Shown here: positions 17,358-26,361 of the stretch, one piece after another | Layout: each line of letters begins with the position of its first letter | How positions within the stretch are numbered: position 1 is the first letter of the stretch | NCBI GenBank assembly: GCA_016716325.1 | Contig: JADJWO010000001.1 | Span: 2,264,425 to 2,328,424, forward strand | DNA from: Nitrosomonadales bacterium | GTDB taxonomy: Bacteria > Pseudomonadota > Gammaproteobacteria > Burkholderiales > Gallionellaceae | DNA: 64,000 nt | Reading direction: 5' to 3' | Notes under the pieces: generated by a model | The model's input: only the letters and a program-made list of their open reading frames with translations | Database searches by the model: none | What the model was told of the DNA's origin: nothing | Program-made: the position numbers and the translations under genes

Positions 17358-18758
17358 CTACCGGGAAGCCAGCAATCCGTCCAGCCACACTTTCCAGCGG
17401 CGGTATTTTTCCGGCAGTGCGCCCGTGTCGTCCGGGACCGCTATCCTGTCGCCTTTGCCGTGCCCTGCAGGCGCCATCCCCGCCGCGAGCAGCGCCGCTC
17501 CCAGCAGGCTGGACTGGTTCTGGTCAAGGCGGTACACGGCGCACGGGGCACATCGGGCGATGCCTTGCTGCAGACAGTCCGATCCGGACAGCCCGCCAGA
17601 AAGACAGGCGCGTCCGATGGCGGAATCGCGGTGAAAGTCTTCCAGCATCCGCGTCACGCGGAAGATGATCGCTTCCATCAGCAGCGCGGCGATACGGCGT
17701 TGCGGCAGGTGTTCGACCGGGCCGGAGAACGTCACTCTCAGGTCACCCCTGAAATACGGCGCGCCCAGTCCGCCGGGTTCGGCCAGGCAGAATATCCCGT
17801 CTGTTGCCAGCTCCCCGGAGCGGCATTCGCCGAACGGGTAGGGGGCGAGCGCGACGGCGATGGAGTTGAGCGTGCCTTCGCTGGCGAAATGCGTTTCCCC
17901 GGCGCCGTCCCGGTACGCCAGCGTTTGCAGGTAGCCATCGGGCACTGTGCCGCCCGCACGCAGGAAACGTGCGACGAACCCGCCGCTGCCGAGGTTGACC
18001 AGCGCTTCGCTGCCGTCGGCGGCAATGGAGGCGACCAGCGCGGCGGACTGGTCCGCCAGGCTGGCTCGCAACCTCAGGCCATTGTCGAACTCCAGATCCA
18101 TCCCGGCGGAGGGCGCGATGCGCGGCAGGATGCCGGCGGGAATGCCGAACAGGTCGCAGAGTGCGGGCGACCATTGCTGCCGGCGGATATCCATCAGCAA
18201 AGTGCGCGCGGCCATGGATTCGTCGGTCACAAAATGCCTGCCGCCAGTCCAGCGCCAGATCAGGAAAGTGTCCAGCGTACCGGCAAGCAGTTCGCCGCGT
18301 TCAAGGCGCGCCAGCCATGCCGGGTTGTCCTGCAACACTTTGCGCAGCTTGGGGGCGAAATAATAGGGGGTGAGCGGCAGGCCGCCGAGATCGCGGATCG
18401 TCTCTTCATGCGCGCGCAATGCGGCGCAACTTGCCGCGCCCCGGTCGTCCTGCCACGAGATCAGCGGGGTGAGCGGTTGGCCGCCGGCCTGTTCCCAGAT
18501 CAGGAACGACGAGCGCTGGCTGCACAGGCCCAACGGGACGCAGCCACCCGCTTGTGCGCGGCACTCGTCAAGCGCCAGCCCGGCTGTCGCTGCATACGCC
18601 AGCGCATCGCTCTCGCAGCGCCCGCCGTCGATGGTGATGGCCGACGCGGGGTGTTCCGCGATGTTGTGCAACTTGCCGTGACGGTCCAGCAGCCCGGCCT
18701 TGATCGAGGTGGTGCCAAGGTCGAGCGCGATGGCGCAGAACGAGGCGGCGCGTGTCAT
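17358..18758 (-). CDS. FGGY-family carbohydrate (glycerol-type) kinase
   Basis: 466 residues of the FGGY sugar/glycerol kinase fold: an N-terminal phosphate loop ALDLGTTSIKAGLLD (8-22), a central SWQDDRG with the probable catalytic Asp, and a second ATPase half with LVNLGSGGF and ACLSGGLSGSD. It overlaps the stop of the glycerophosphodiesterase gene by four bases (ATGA). This suggests that it phosphorylates the glycerol or another polyol released by the upstream enzymes. Length and motifs differ enough from GlpK that the substrate is left open. Confidence 0.85.
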   Translation of the reverse strand: MTRAASFCAIALDLGTTSIKAGLLDRHGKLHNIAEHPASAITIDGGRCESDALAYAATAGLALDECRAQAGGCVPLGLCSQRSSFLIWEQAGGQPLTPLISWQDDRGAASCAALRAHEETIRDLGGLPLTPYYFAPKLRKVLQDNPAWLARLERGELLAGTLDTFLIWRWTGGRHFVTDESMAARTLLMDIRRQQWSPALCDLFGIPAGILPRIAPSAGMDLEFDNGLRLRASLADQSAALVASIAADGSEALVNLGSGGFVARFLRAGGTVPDGYLQTLAYRDGAGETHFASEGTLNSIAVALAPYPFGECRSGELATDGIFCLAEPGGLGAPYFRGDLRVTFSGPVEHLPQRRIAALLMEAIIFRVTRMLEDFHRDSAIGRACLSGGLSGSDCLQQGIARCAPCAVYRLDQNQSSLLGAALLAAGMAPAGHGKGDRIAVPDDTGALPEKYRRWKVWLDGLLASR

Positions 18759-19504
18759 CCGTTCCTCATCGCCAGCGCCTGTTGCGGCACGTCGCTGATC
18801 AGGATGTCCACGCCGTGACCCAGCGCCCTGGCGATCTCTTCATCGCTGTTGCAGGTGTAGACCGCGATGCATTTGTCGTGTCCGCGCAACAATTCGACCG
18901 TCGCCTCATCGAGCGAGGTTATCGGCAGGCACAGCCCGCGCAGGAAGGGGTGTGCGGCCAGTGCCCGGCGCGCGTCCGCAAGCGTCTGCTCCGGCTCGAG
19001 GTTGTAGATCAGCGGGAACCCCGGTGTGAGCTGGTGGGCATAGACCAGGCTGGCGAGGTCGAATGAAGAAACGATGACGGTATCGTCCTGCGCGGTTCCG
19101 ATCATCTCCAGCGTCTTGCGTACCTTGATCTCGTGGCGGGCACGGGGCTCCCAGTCGCGGTTCTTGATCTCGATCAGCAGGCGGCAGCGCGTGCGGTAGG
19201 CATCCAGAAATGCCTGCAGGCCCATGATGCCTTCCGCTGCGGCTTGAGGGGAGAAATGCGCGGCGAAATCCATCTGCTGCAATTGCGCGAGATCGAAATC
19301 GTCTATGCGCCTGTCCGGCAAGCCGAGCTTGCCGAGGAAGCGGTCGTGCCACAGTACGGCTGTTCCGTCGCGGCTCAACTGCACGTCAGTCTCGATACCG
19401 TCGATCGTATATTCCAGCGCCTTGTCGAAGGCCGTGCGGGTGTTTTCCGCCGCCTCGCGGTTGGCGCCGCGATGGGCGAAGATCAAGGTTCGCCGGGTTC
19501 TCAT
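18755..19504 (-). CDS. glycerophosphodiester phosphodiesterase
   Basis: 249 residues of the GDPD/UgpQ family, hydrolysing glycerophosphodiesters to glycerol-3-phosphate and an alcohol. The metal and catalytic residues are visible: HRGANREAAENT (H11), IDGIETDVQLSRD (E38, D40), LWHD (H53). No signal peptide, so cytoplasmic. The start at 19504 overlaps the stop of the esterase gene as ATGA, and its stop overlaps the kinase start in the same way. An upstream frame extension to 19648 is within the esterase and is rejected. Confidence 0.93.
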   Translation of the reverse strand: MRTRRTLIFAHRGANREAAENTRTAFDKALEYTIDGIETDVQLSRDGTAVLWHDRFLGKLGLPDRRIDDFDLAQLQQMDFAAHFSPQAAAEGIMGLQAFLDAYRTRCRLLIEIKNRDWEPRARHEIKVRKTLEMIGTAQDDTVIVSSFDLASLVYAHQLTPGFPLIYNLEPEQTLADARRALAAHPFLRGLCLPITSLDEATVELLRGHDKCIAVYTCNSDEEIARALGHGVDILISDVPQQALAMRNG

Positions 19505-20718
19505 CGGGGCAGGCTTTCGATGAAGCGCCGCATCGAGGCTTCCAGCGCGGCGAAGTGCGGGTTGTACATCAGGCGGCGCATCATTCCGGCGGCAAGGTTC
19601 TCTTCCGTCACTTCGCCTTGTTGGCACTGTCCGGGATGTTCGCGGCACGCCCTGTATTTTTCCATCTCGTCAGGGTAGTAGTGCAGGCAATTCGAATATT
19701 CTCCGGACGCCCCGTAGTGGTTGTCTTCCGGCGCGATCACGATGGCCGTGTGCGCCGAACTCACTATCCGCTGTGCGGGTATCACACTGTCCACCCTCTC
19801 CAGCCTTGCGGCGGGAATGCCGGGCGGCAATTTCCCCGGTGTGGTGGTGTAGAGCACCAGTTTGTTGGCTGCGTGGGCGGCATGCGCCATAAAGGCCAGC
19901 GTGGCCGAGATGTCCACGGTCACGTCGTCCGCGCTGGCGGCGGCGAACACCGGAATATCCACGCCGCGTCCCTGCAAGCATGTGTCGAGTTCGCGGATCA
20001 GCGCATGCATCTGCGCCGCCGCATTCTTCGGGAAGGATTCGTACTTGTAGATATCGAGATCGGGCCTGATCTCCAGCCATTTCGCCGAAGGGATCAGCCA
20101 ACTGTACAGCTTGTGCCAGTTGGCGAACCTGGCGCGAGACGATATCCGCAATGCGGGCGAGAACAGCAGCAGGCCGCGCACCCGTTCGTCGTGCAGGCTG
20201 TGCAGGATACTCAGCGTTGCGCCTGCCGACAGTCCCGCCAGATACATCTCGTCGACTTCCTCCGCCAGCCGGTCGGCGCCATACGCGACCGCCCTGGCCC
20301 AGTCCTGCCGGCGCGCCTCGAGCAGGTCGCCCGGCTGCGTGCCATGCCCCGGCAACAATATCGCCATCACGCGAAAACCGTTCTGCCGGAAGAATGCCGC
20401 CAGATGCCTCATGGAATAGGGTGAATCGGTCAGGCCGTGGGTGAGCAGTACGCCACGGCGGAAAGGCTTGCCGTGCCCCGGCGCAAAATCGGCCGACGGT
20501 TCCAGCTCGAACGGGGCGTTGCCGCCAACGACGCTGTCGAGAATGGCTGCGCCCGATGCGGCGCGTGCCTTCGTCAGCATGTCGCGGGTGGCAGCGACAT
20601 AGTCCGCGAACGTCGGTGCAATGTCATCGAACCCGGCGTTCAATCCGGAAGGCCGGTGCCGCGCTTGTAGCGGAGGAACTGCCGAGCCAGAGATGCTGCG
20701 CAAATGCTGCATTGCCAT
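19501..20718 (-). CDS. alpha/beta-hydrolase (esterase/lysophospholipase-like)
   Basis: A 405-residue alpha/beta-hydrolase. The oxyanion region is HGLTDSPYSMRHLAAFF, the nucleophile elbow is AGLSAGAT, and a likely catalytic His lies in EDNHYGAS. Motifs resemble the lysophospholipase/monoacylglycerol lipase branch. No convincing signal peptide. The start is uncertain between ATG 20718 and ATG 20712; the frame continues far upstream through non-coding DNA and the tmRNA terminator, which is not coding. It is first of a three-gene ATGA-coupled operon that would deacylate a lipid, cleave the glycerophosphodiester and phosphorylate the product. Confidence 0.85.
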   Translation of the reverse strand: MAMQHLRSISGSAVPPLQARHRPSGLNAGFDDIAPTFADYVAATRDMLTKARAASGAAILDSVVGGNAPFELEPSADFAPGHGKPFRRGVLLTHGLTDSPYSMRHLAAFFRQNGFRVMAILLPGHGTQPGDLLEARRQDWARAVAYGADRLAEEVDEMYLAGLSAGATLSILHSLHDERVRGLLLFSPALRISSRARFANWHKLYSWLIPSAKWLEIRPDLDIYKYESFPKNAAAQMHALIRELDTCLQGRGVDIPVFAAASADDVTVDISATLAFMAHAAHAANKLVLYTTTPGKLPPGIPAARLERVDSVIPAQRIVSSAHTAIVIAPEDNHYGASGEYSNCLHYYPDEMEKYRACREHPGQCQQGEVTEENLAAGMMRRLMYNPHFAALEASMRRFIESLPR

Positions 20719-20860
20719 TCCCGTGTGGAAAACCGGCTGGATTATGACGCAGATTGTCGCGTTTGATGATGGGTCGGCGGGAATTGGCCTTGCAGGCCGC
20801 GCATTCGCCTGAAGGAGAATGCCGTTCCGGGCTACAAACAGCAAGCAGGTGAGCCCATAT

Positions 20861-20886
20861 GCCAAAGCCCCCGCATGGGCTTTGGC
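20861..20886. repeat. 10-bp-stem hairpin
   Basis: GCCAAAGCCC and GGGCTTTGGC with a six-base loop. It lies in the gap between the esterase gene and the tmRNA terminator. There is no T-run; function unknown. Confidence 0.6.
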
Positions 20887-20978
20887 GTTCGTAGGCTCGC
20901 AGCAGTGCGGCTCGAATTCCCTGCCCACCCCACGCGCCGTCCCGGACGCGGATTTGGCTCCATGCAAATCATGCATCA

Positions 20979-21011
20979 ACAAAAGAAAAGGGCCACCCAT
21001 TCGGGCAGCCC
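20979..21011 (-). terminator. terminator of tmRNA
   Basis: Read on the minus strand: GGGCTGCCC-gaat-GGGTGGCCC followed by TTTTCTTTTGTT, just past the tmRNA 3' end. Confidence 0.88.
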
Positions 21012-21023
21012 TTTTTCTTTTGT

Positions 21024-21393
21024 TGGTGGAGACGGCGGGAATTGAACCCGCGTCCGCAAGCCCTCCACAGACAGTTCTACATACTTAGCCTGGCTGTTTG
21101 ATTTGATCCCGCACACGCCAACCGGCGGGCTGGTACGGGACGAGTCACCTTGTTTCTAGCTCCGGTCAAAGTGACCCTGACCGGCACGATTCTGTGTAAT
21201 TTACCTCACTCATCTCAGCCTTGCGGCCTTGAGCCACTCCACAGACAGCGTGGTGTGAGGTCTAGCTGACTTAAGCAGCTAAAGCGTAGTTTTCGTCGTT
21301 TGCGACTAGTTTTTTCCAGCTGATTTACGAGGTGGCGGGTCCTCGGTATGCCCTGCGCTGCTTTGCAACCCACGTCGAAGCCAAGTCGTCCCC
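21024..21393 (-). ncRNA. ssrA: transfer-messenger RNA
   Basis: 370 bases. The 5' end GGGGACG pairs with CGTCTCC before ACCA at the 3' end to form the alanine acceptor stem, and the T-arm reads GGGTTCAATTCCC. The tag reading frame gives ANDENYALAA followed by TAA (complement of about 21272-21304). It tags proteins on stalled ribosomes for degradation. The tag sequence is the same as in E. coli. Confidence 0.98.
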
Positions 21394-21427
21394 GTTGTGT
21401 TGATACGGTGCGGATTGTAGCAGAGTC

Positions 21428-22081
21428 TCAGAGGGTGAGATGGGCGATGAGTTCCATCGGGTCGTCCACGCAGTCGTGTGCCTGCCAGTTTTCGACCGAG
21501 GCATCGGCACCGACATAACCGTAGCTGGCGATGATGCCGCGCATGCCGGATGCATTGGCGGCCTGCATATCGCGCAGGTCGTCTCCGAGATACAGGCATT
21601 GCGCGGGCGCGACGCCAGTGAGTTCGCAGGCCTTGAGCATCGGTTCGGGATGCGGTTTGGCGTGGGCACAGGTGTCGCCGCTGACCAGACAGGCGGCGCG
21701 GTCGGACATGCCCAGCGCCTGCATCAGCGGTATGGTGTAGCGGTGCGGTTTATTGGTGACGATGCCCCAGCGGATGTTGCGCCGCTCCAGTTCGGCAACC
21801 AGTTGCGCGATGCCGTCGAACAACCGGGTATGCACACAGATGTGGCTGGCGTAATGGTCGAGGAAGATTTCGCGCAAGGTGTCGTAATCCGGCGCGTCCG
21901 GGTCGATGCCGAAGCCGACCTTGAGCAGGCCGCGCGAGCCGTGCGAAGCTTGCGGACGCAGTATTTCCAGCGGCAGGGGGGACAGGCCGCGCACGGCGCG
22001 GGTATGGTTCAGCGCGGCCGCAAGGTCGGGAGCGGTGTCGGCGAAGGTGCCGTCGAGGTCGAACAGGACTGCTTTAATCAC
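21428..22081 (-). CDS. gph: phosphoglycolate phosphatase
   Basis: A 217-residue HAD-superfamily hydrolase that removes phosphate from 2-phosphoglycolate. Motif I is FDLDGT (D8, D10), motif II falls in IVTNKPH, motif III is KPHPEP, and motif IV is GDDLRDMQAA. A GTG start at 22081 gives the usual N-terminus (M)IKAVLFDLDGT. Another GTG six codons upstream (22099) is possible. It sits directly behind ubiG, as in many betaproteobacteria, separated only by a family A repeat. Confidence 0.95.
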   Translation of the reverse strand: MIKAVLFDLDGTFADTAPDLAAALNHTRAVRGLSPLPLEILRPQASHGSRGLLKVGFGIDPDAPDYDTLREIFLDHYASHICVHTRLFDGIAQLVAELERRNIRWGIVTNKPHRYTIPLMQALGMSDRAACLVSGDTCAHAKPHPEPMLKACELTGVAPAQCLYLGDDLRDMQAANASGMRGIIASYGYVGADASVENWQAHDCVDDPMELIAHLTL

Positions 22082-22101
22082 GAAGCACGCTCTTAACACC
22101 G

Positions 22102-22166
22102 CCCTCTCCCCTAACCCCTCTCCCGCAAGCGGGAGAGGGGAGCGCGACAGCGCGGGGGAGGGGGTT
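22102..22166 (-). repeat. family A palindrome between ubiG and gph
   Basis: CCCTCTCCC, CTAACCC, CTCTCCCGCAAGCGGGAGAG and a second imperfect arm with GGGGGAGGGGG. It fills the gph-ubiG gap and reaches the ubiG stop codon. Confidence 0.85.
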
Positions 22167-22914
22167 AGTCATGCCGGCAGGCGATCATGTAATTGATGTC
22201 GGTATCGCGTCCCAGCGAATAGGTCTTGCTGAACGGGTCGTAGCTCATGCCGGTGATGTTTTCCAGGTTCAGTCCGGCATTGCGGCAGGCTTGTGCCAGT
22301 TCGGACGGCTTGAGGAACTTGGCGTAATCGTGCGTGCCGCGCGGCAGCAGGTTCAGCAGGTATTCCGCGCCGATCACGGCAAACAGGTAGGACTTCGGGT
22401 TGCGGTTGAGCGTGGACAGGAACACCCATCCGCCGGGCTTGACCAGTTTGGCGCAGGCCGAGATCACGCTGCGCGGGTCGGGCACGTGTTCGAGCATCTC
22501 CATGCAGGCGACGATGTCATAGTGTCCCGGCTGTTCGGCAGCCAGGTCTTCCACGGCGATCTTGCGGTAATCGACCTGTTTGCCGCTTTCCAGCAAGTGC
22601 AGTTTGGCGACTTTCAGGGATTTTTCGGCAAGGTCGATGCCGGTGACGCTGGCGCCCATTCCCGCCATGCCTTCCGACAGGATGCCGCCGCCGCAACCGA
22701 CGTCCAGCACGGTCTTCCCGGCCAGGCCCGCATGGCGGTCGATGTAGTCCAGGCGCAACGGATTGATGTCGTGCAGCGGCCGGAATTCACTGTTGGGGTC
22801 CCACCACTTGTGCGCCAGCAGGGAGAACTTTTCCAGTTCGACAGGGTCGGCATTCAGCGTCGTTGTGCCGGTGGCGGTCGCCGGTTCGACCGGCTGATCG
22901 TGTGGAGCGCCCAT
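22165..22914 (-). CDS. ubiG: ubiquinone biosynthesis O-methyltransferase
   Basis: A 249-residue class I SAM methyltransferase performing both O-methylations of ubiquinone synthesis. The SAM motif is VLDVGCGGG near residue 70, with the acidic GIDLAEKSL, EMLEHVPDP and the UbiG-type HKWWDPNSEFRPLHDINPLRLDYI near the N-terminus. Its start is two bases from the OmpA-family stop, so the two are likely cotranscribed. Confidence 0.97.
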   Translation of the reverse strand: MGAPHDQPVEPATATGTTTLNADPVELEKFSLLAHKWWDPNSEFRPLHDINPLRLDYIDRHAGLAGKTVLDVGCGGGILSEGMAGMGASVTGIDLAEKSLKVAKLHLLESGKQVDYRKIAVEDLAAEQPGHYDIVACMEMLEHVPDPRSVISACAKLVKPGGWVFLSTLNRNPKSYLFAVIGAEYLLNLLPRGTHDYAKFLKPSELAQACRNAGLNLENITGMSYDPFSKTYSLGRDTDINYMIACRHD

Positions 22915-22915
22915 T

Positions 22916-23548
22916 TTATTTCGCGCGCGCGCCCGAAACGCGGATTTCCACGCGGCGGTCCGGTGCGAGGCAGGCTTGCAGTTTTACGCTCTTCAGCTTG
23001 TCGCACTCGCCCGGTTTGGTGACCGGCTGGCTGCTGCCCTTGCCTGTGCTGGACATTTTTTCGGTGGTGATCCCTTCGCTGACCAGGAAATTATGTACGG
23101 CATTGGCGCGGTATTCGGAAAGCCGCCGGTTCAAATCCTGCGGGCCGGTGCGGTCGGCGTGCCCGGTGATGAGTATGCTGTCGTATGCGATCGATTTCAG
23201 GTCGTTGGCCAGTTTGATGAGCCGCGCCTTGGCGGCCGGCTTGAGTTCGGCCTTGCCGGAATCGAACAGCTCGTCCGCGCCCAGGCTGACATCGAGCGAT
23301 TCGGCCGGTGTGTCTGTCGATGTTGCCGGTGTGGTGACCGCCGGTTCTTTTTTGGAGGGGGCGGCATCGCATTCCGCAAGAGCGTTGTCGGGAGCCCATT
23401 CCCCGGTGCGGATGCAGCTGCCGAAGCCGCTGCGTACAAGCTGGCCTTCCGCATCGTAGAGGTAGCCTATGCTGGTGGGGTGGGCGAGCGCACCGTGTGC
23501 CATGGACAGCAGGCAGGCTAGCGAGGCGATGTGCAATGCACGGTTCAT
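22916..23548 (-). CDS. OmpA-family peptidoglycan-binding outer membrane protein
   Basis: 210 residues. A signal peptide (MNRALHIASLACLLSMAHGALA) is followed by a short variable region and an OmpA C-terminal domain (about 90-205). The peptidoglycan-contact motif reads ITGHADRTGPQDLNRRLSEYRANAVHNFL. There is no beta-barrel, so it is a periplasmic or outer-membrane-attached linker. An aagga site precedes the ATG. It is divergent from gyrA, and the ompA-like/ubiG/gph order is common in betaproteobacteria. Confidence 0.92.
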   Translation of the reverse strand: MNRALHIASLACLLSMAHGALAHPTSIGYLYDAEGQLVRSGFGSCIRTGEWAPDNALAECDAAPSKKEPAVTTPATSTDTPAESLDVSLGADELFDSGKAELKPAAKARLIKLANDLKSIAYDSILITGHADRTGPQDLNRRLSEYRANAVHNFLVSEGITTEKMSSTGKGSSQPVTKPGECDKLKSVKLQACLAPDRRVEIRVSGARAK

Positions 23549-23656
23549 GGCATTCCTTTGTGTTTAGAGTTGGAGCTGGGGCATTCGACGATGGCCGGAT
23601 GGTAAGGGTTAGCCCTTGTCGTTGTAAATACCGCAGGGGGCGGCCCGTAATCAGTT

Positions 23657-23686
23657 TTGTCTCGAAAGGGGGTGGCGTGGTAAACT
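23657..23686 (+). promoter_or_regulatory. probable sigma-70 promoter of gyrA
   Basis: TTGTCT (23657-23662), an 18-bp spacer and TAAACT (23681-23686), 42 bases upstream of the gyrA ATG. Confidence 0.5.
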
Positions 23687-23727
23687 TGCGCGCTGTTTTC
23701 TGAGCATTTTCAATCACCCCGGATACC

Positions 23728-26274
23728 ATGGAACAATTCGCAAAAGAAACCCTGCCAGTCAGTCTTGAAGAGGAGATGCGCAAGTCCTACCTGGACTATG
23801 CGATGAGCGTCATTGTCGGACGTGCTTTGCCGGATGTGCGCGATGGCCTGAAGCCGGTGCATCGCCGCGTGCTGTATGCGATGCACGAACTGTCCAACGA
23901 CTGGAATCGTGCTTATAAGAAATCGGCACGTATCGTCGGCGACGTGATCGGTAAGTACCACCCGCACGGTGATACCGCCGTGTATGACACCATCGTGCGC
24001 ATGGCGCAGGATTTCTCGCTGCGTTACATGCTGGTGGACGGGCAGGGCAACTTCGGTTCGGTGGACGGCGACAACGCGGCGGCGATGCGGTACACCGAGA
24101 TCCGCATGGCCAGGATCGCCCATGAGCTGCTCGCCGACCTGGACAAGGAAACGGTGGATTTCGGGCCGAACTACGACGGTTCCGAACATGAGCCGCTGGT
24201 GTTCCCGGCGCGCTTCCCCAACCTGCTGGTGAACGGTTCTTCCGGTATCGCGGTGGGCATGGCGACCAACATCCCGCCGCATAACATGGGCGAGGTGATC
24301 GGCGCCTGCCTGGCGCTGCTGAAGAATCCGGATATGGACATCGAGCAATTGATCGAGCTGGTGCCGGCGCCCGATTTCCCGACAGCGGGCTTCATCTACG
24401 GACTGTCCGGCGTGAAGGAAGGCTACCGTACCGGTCGCGGTCGCGTGGTGATGCGCGCGCGCACCCATTTCGAGGATATCGGCAAGGGTGAGCGCCAGGC
24501 GATCATCATCGACGAGTTGCCCTACCAGGTGAACAAGGCCAACCTGCTGATGAAGATCGGCGAACTGGTGCGCGAAAAGAAACTGGAAGGCATCTCCGAG
24601 ATCCGCGACGAATCGGACAAATCCGGTATGCGCGCGGTGATCGAGCTGAAGCGTGGCGAGAACGCCGACGTGATCCTGAACAAGTTGTACAAGGACACGC
24701 AGATGCAGGACAGCTTCGGCATCAACATGGTCGCCATCGTCGACGGCCAGCCCAAGCTGCTCAACCTCAAACAGGTGATCGACGCGTTCCTGCGCCATCG
24801 TCGCGAAGTCGTGACGCGCCGCACCATCTTCGAACTGCGCAAGGCGCGTGAACGCGGTCACATCCTGGAAGGCTTGGCGGTTGCCCTGTCCAACGTGGAC
24901 GAGATCATCGCACTGATCAAGGCGGCGCCGACCCCGGCGGATGCCAAGCGTGAGCTGATGGCGCGTGACTGGCGCTCGTCGCTGGTCGAGGACATGCTGT
25001 CGCGCGTCAGCGACGCTTCCCGTCCGGAAGGGCTGCTGCCGGAGTTCGGCCTGGTGAAGGGCAAGGGTTATTTCCTGTCTGACGCGCAGGCGCAAGCCAT
25101 CCTGGAGCTGCGTTTGCAGCGCCTGACCGGACTGGAGCAGGACAAGATCGTCGGCGAATACCGCGAAGTGATGGACAGGATCGCCGACCTGCTGGACATC
25201 CTGGCGAAGCCGGAGCGCGTGACCCTGATCATCGGCGAGGAGTTGTCCGCGGTGAAAGCGCAGTTCGGCGACAAGCGCCGCAGCGAGATCATCACGCATA
25301 CCCAGGAAATGAGCATGGAAGACCTGATCGCGCCGGAAGACGTGGTGGTCACCCTGTCGCACGGCGGGTACATGAAGGCGCAGAAACTGGACGAATACCG
25401 CGCGCAGAAGCGCGGCGGGCGCGGCAAGCAGGCAGCCTCGACCAAGGAAGACGATTTCGTCGACAACCTGTTCATCGCCAATACGCACGACTACATCCTG
25501 TGTTTCTCCAACCGCGGCCGCTGCTACTGGCTCAAGGTATACGAGGTGCCGCAAGGCAGCCGCATCTCGCGCGGCAAACCCATCGTCAACCTGTTGCCGC
25601 TGGAAGACGGCGAGAAGATCAACGCGATATTGCCGGTCAGCGAGTTCGTCGAGGACCGGTATGTGTTCTTCGCCACCACCAACGGTACGGTGAAGAAGAC
25701 CACGCTGGCGCAGTTTGCCAATCCGCGCAAGGCCGGCATCATCGCCATCGCGCTGGACGAGGGCGACTTCCTGATCGGCGTGGCGCTGACCGATGGCACG
25801 CATGACGTGATGCTGTTCTCCGACGGCGGCAAGGCGGTGCGTTTCGACGAGAACGATGTGCGCGCGATGGGTCGCGATACGCGCGGCGTGCGCGGCATGA
25901 AACTGGCTGCCAAGCAGCAGGTCATCTCGCTGCTGGTTGCCGGCAACGAGGAGCAGTCGGTGCTGACCGCGACCGAGAACGGCTACGGCAAGCGCACCTC
26001 GATCACCGAATACACCCGCCACGGGCGCGGCACGCAGGGCATGATCGCGATCCAGACCTCGGCGCGCAACGGCAAGGTGGTCGCCGCGACGCTGGTGGAC
26101 AAGGAAGACGAGATCATGCTGATCGGCACCAACGGCGTGCTGATCCGCACTCGCGTCAAGGAGATCCGCGAGATGGGGCGCGCCACGCAGGGGGTCACCC
26201 TGATGAACGTCGAGAAGGGCGAGAAACTGGCGGGTCTGAGCCGCATCGCCGAGCCCGAAGAAGAGGAAAGCTAG
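23728..26274 (+). CDS. gyrA: DNA gyrase subunit A
   Basis: 848 residues. With GyrB it introduces negative supercoils. The catalytic Tyr is Y122 (AAMRYTE). The quinolone-resistance region reads HPHGDTAVYD with Thr83 and Asp87. The C-terminal beta-pinwheel carries a GyrA box as QKRGGRGK. Length is normal and there is no repeat insertion, in contrast to ileS and mutL. It begins the plus-strand run continuing into serC. Confidence 0.98.
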   Translation: MEQFAKETLPVSLEEEMRKSYLDYAMSVIVGRALPDVRDGLKPVHRRVLYAMHELSNDWNRAYKKSARIVGDVIGKYHPHGDTAVYDTIVRMAQDFSLRYMLVDGQGNFGSVDGDNAAAMRYTEIRMARIAHELLADLDKETVDFGPNYDGSEHEPLVFPARFPNLLVNGSSGIAVGMATNIPPHNMGEVIGACLALLKNPDMDIEQLIELVPAPDFPTAGFIYGLSGVKEGYRTGRGRVVMRARTHFEDIGKGERQAIIIDELPYQVNKANLLMKIGELVREKKLEGISEIRDESDKSGMRAVIELKRGENADVILNKLYKDTQMQDSFGINMVAIVDGQPKLLNLKQVIDAFLRHRREVVTRRTIFELRKARERGHILEGLAVALSNVDEIIALIKAAPTPADAKRELMARDWRSSLVEDMLSRVSDASRPEGLLPEFGLVKGKGYFLSDAQAQAILELRLQRLTGLEQDKIVGEYREVMDRIADLLDILAKPERVTLIIGEELSAVKAQFGDKRRSEIITHTQEMSMEDLIAPEDVVVTLSHGGYMKAQKLDEYRAQKRGGRGKQAASTKEDDFVDNLFIANTHDYILCFSNRGRCYWLKVYEVPQGSRISRGKPIVNLLPLEDGEKINAILPVSEFVEDRYVFFATTNGTVKKTTLAQFANPRKAGIIAIALDEGDFLIGVALTDGTHDVMLFSDGGKAVRFDENDVRAMGRDTRGVRGMKLAAKQQVISLLVAGNEEQSVLTATENGYGKRTSITEYTRHGRGTQGMIAIQTSARNGKVVAATLVDKEDEIMLIGTNGVLIRTRVKEIREMGRATQGVTLMNVEKGEKLAGLSRIAEPEEEES

Positions 26275-26361
26275 GATTGAGGATCGAGGATTGAGCGAGA
26301 AGCAGAGCAGCGGGTTTTGCTCGATCCTGTTCAGAATATTTTAATAATTGGGAGTAAAAAC
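26275..26361 (+). repeat. short tandem GGATTGA repeats with inverted partner before serC
   Basis: Direct copies of GGATTGA/GGATCGA directly after the gyrA stop, with an inverted partner (GCTCGATCC) 30 bases on, could form a weak hairpin. The serC ribosome site (gggag) follows. A related GATTCAGGATT/GATTCCTGATT cluster precedes arnD. Confidence 0.5.

Noticed and set aside
20719..20978. Integration (att) site next to tmRNA
   Set aside because: tmRNA is a common integration target, and the gap contains a hairpin and a GGAATTCGAGCC stretch resembling a T-arm. But I see no integrase here and no duplicated tmRNA 3' end of useful length.
20819..21088. 89-codon plus-strand frame
   Set aside because: Runs through the tmRNA terminator and the tmRNA 3' end; not coding.
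23710..26022. 770-codon open frame opposite gyrA
   Set aside because: Antisense shadow of a highly conserved gene, rich in His, Gln and Arg and with no recognisable domains.
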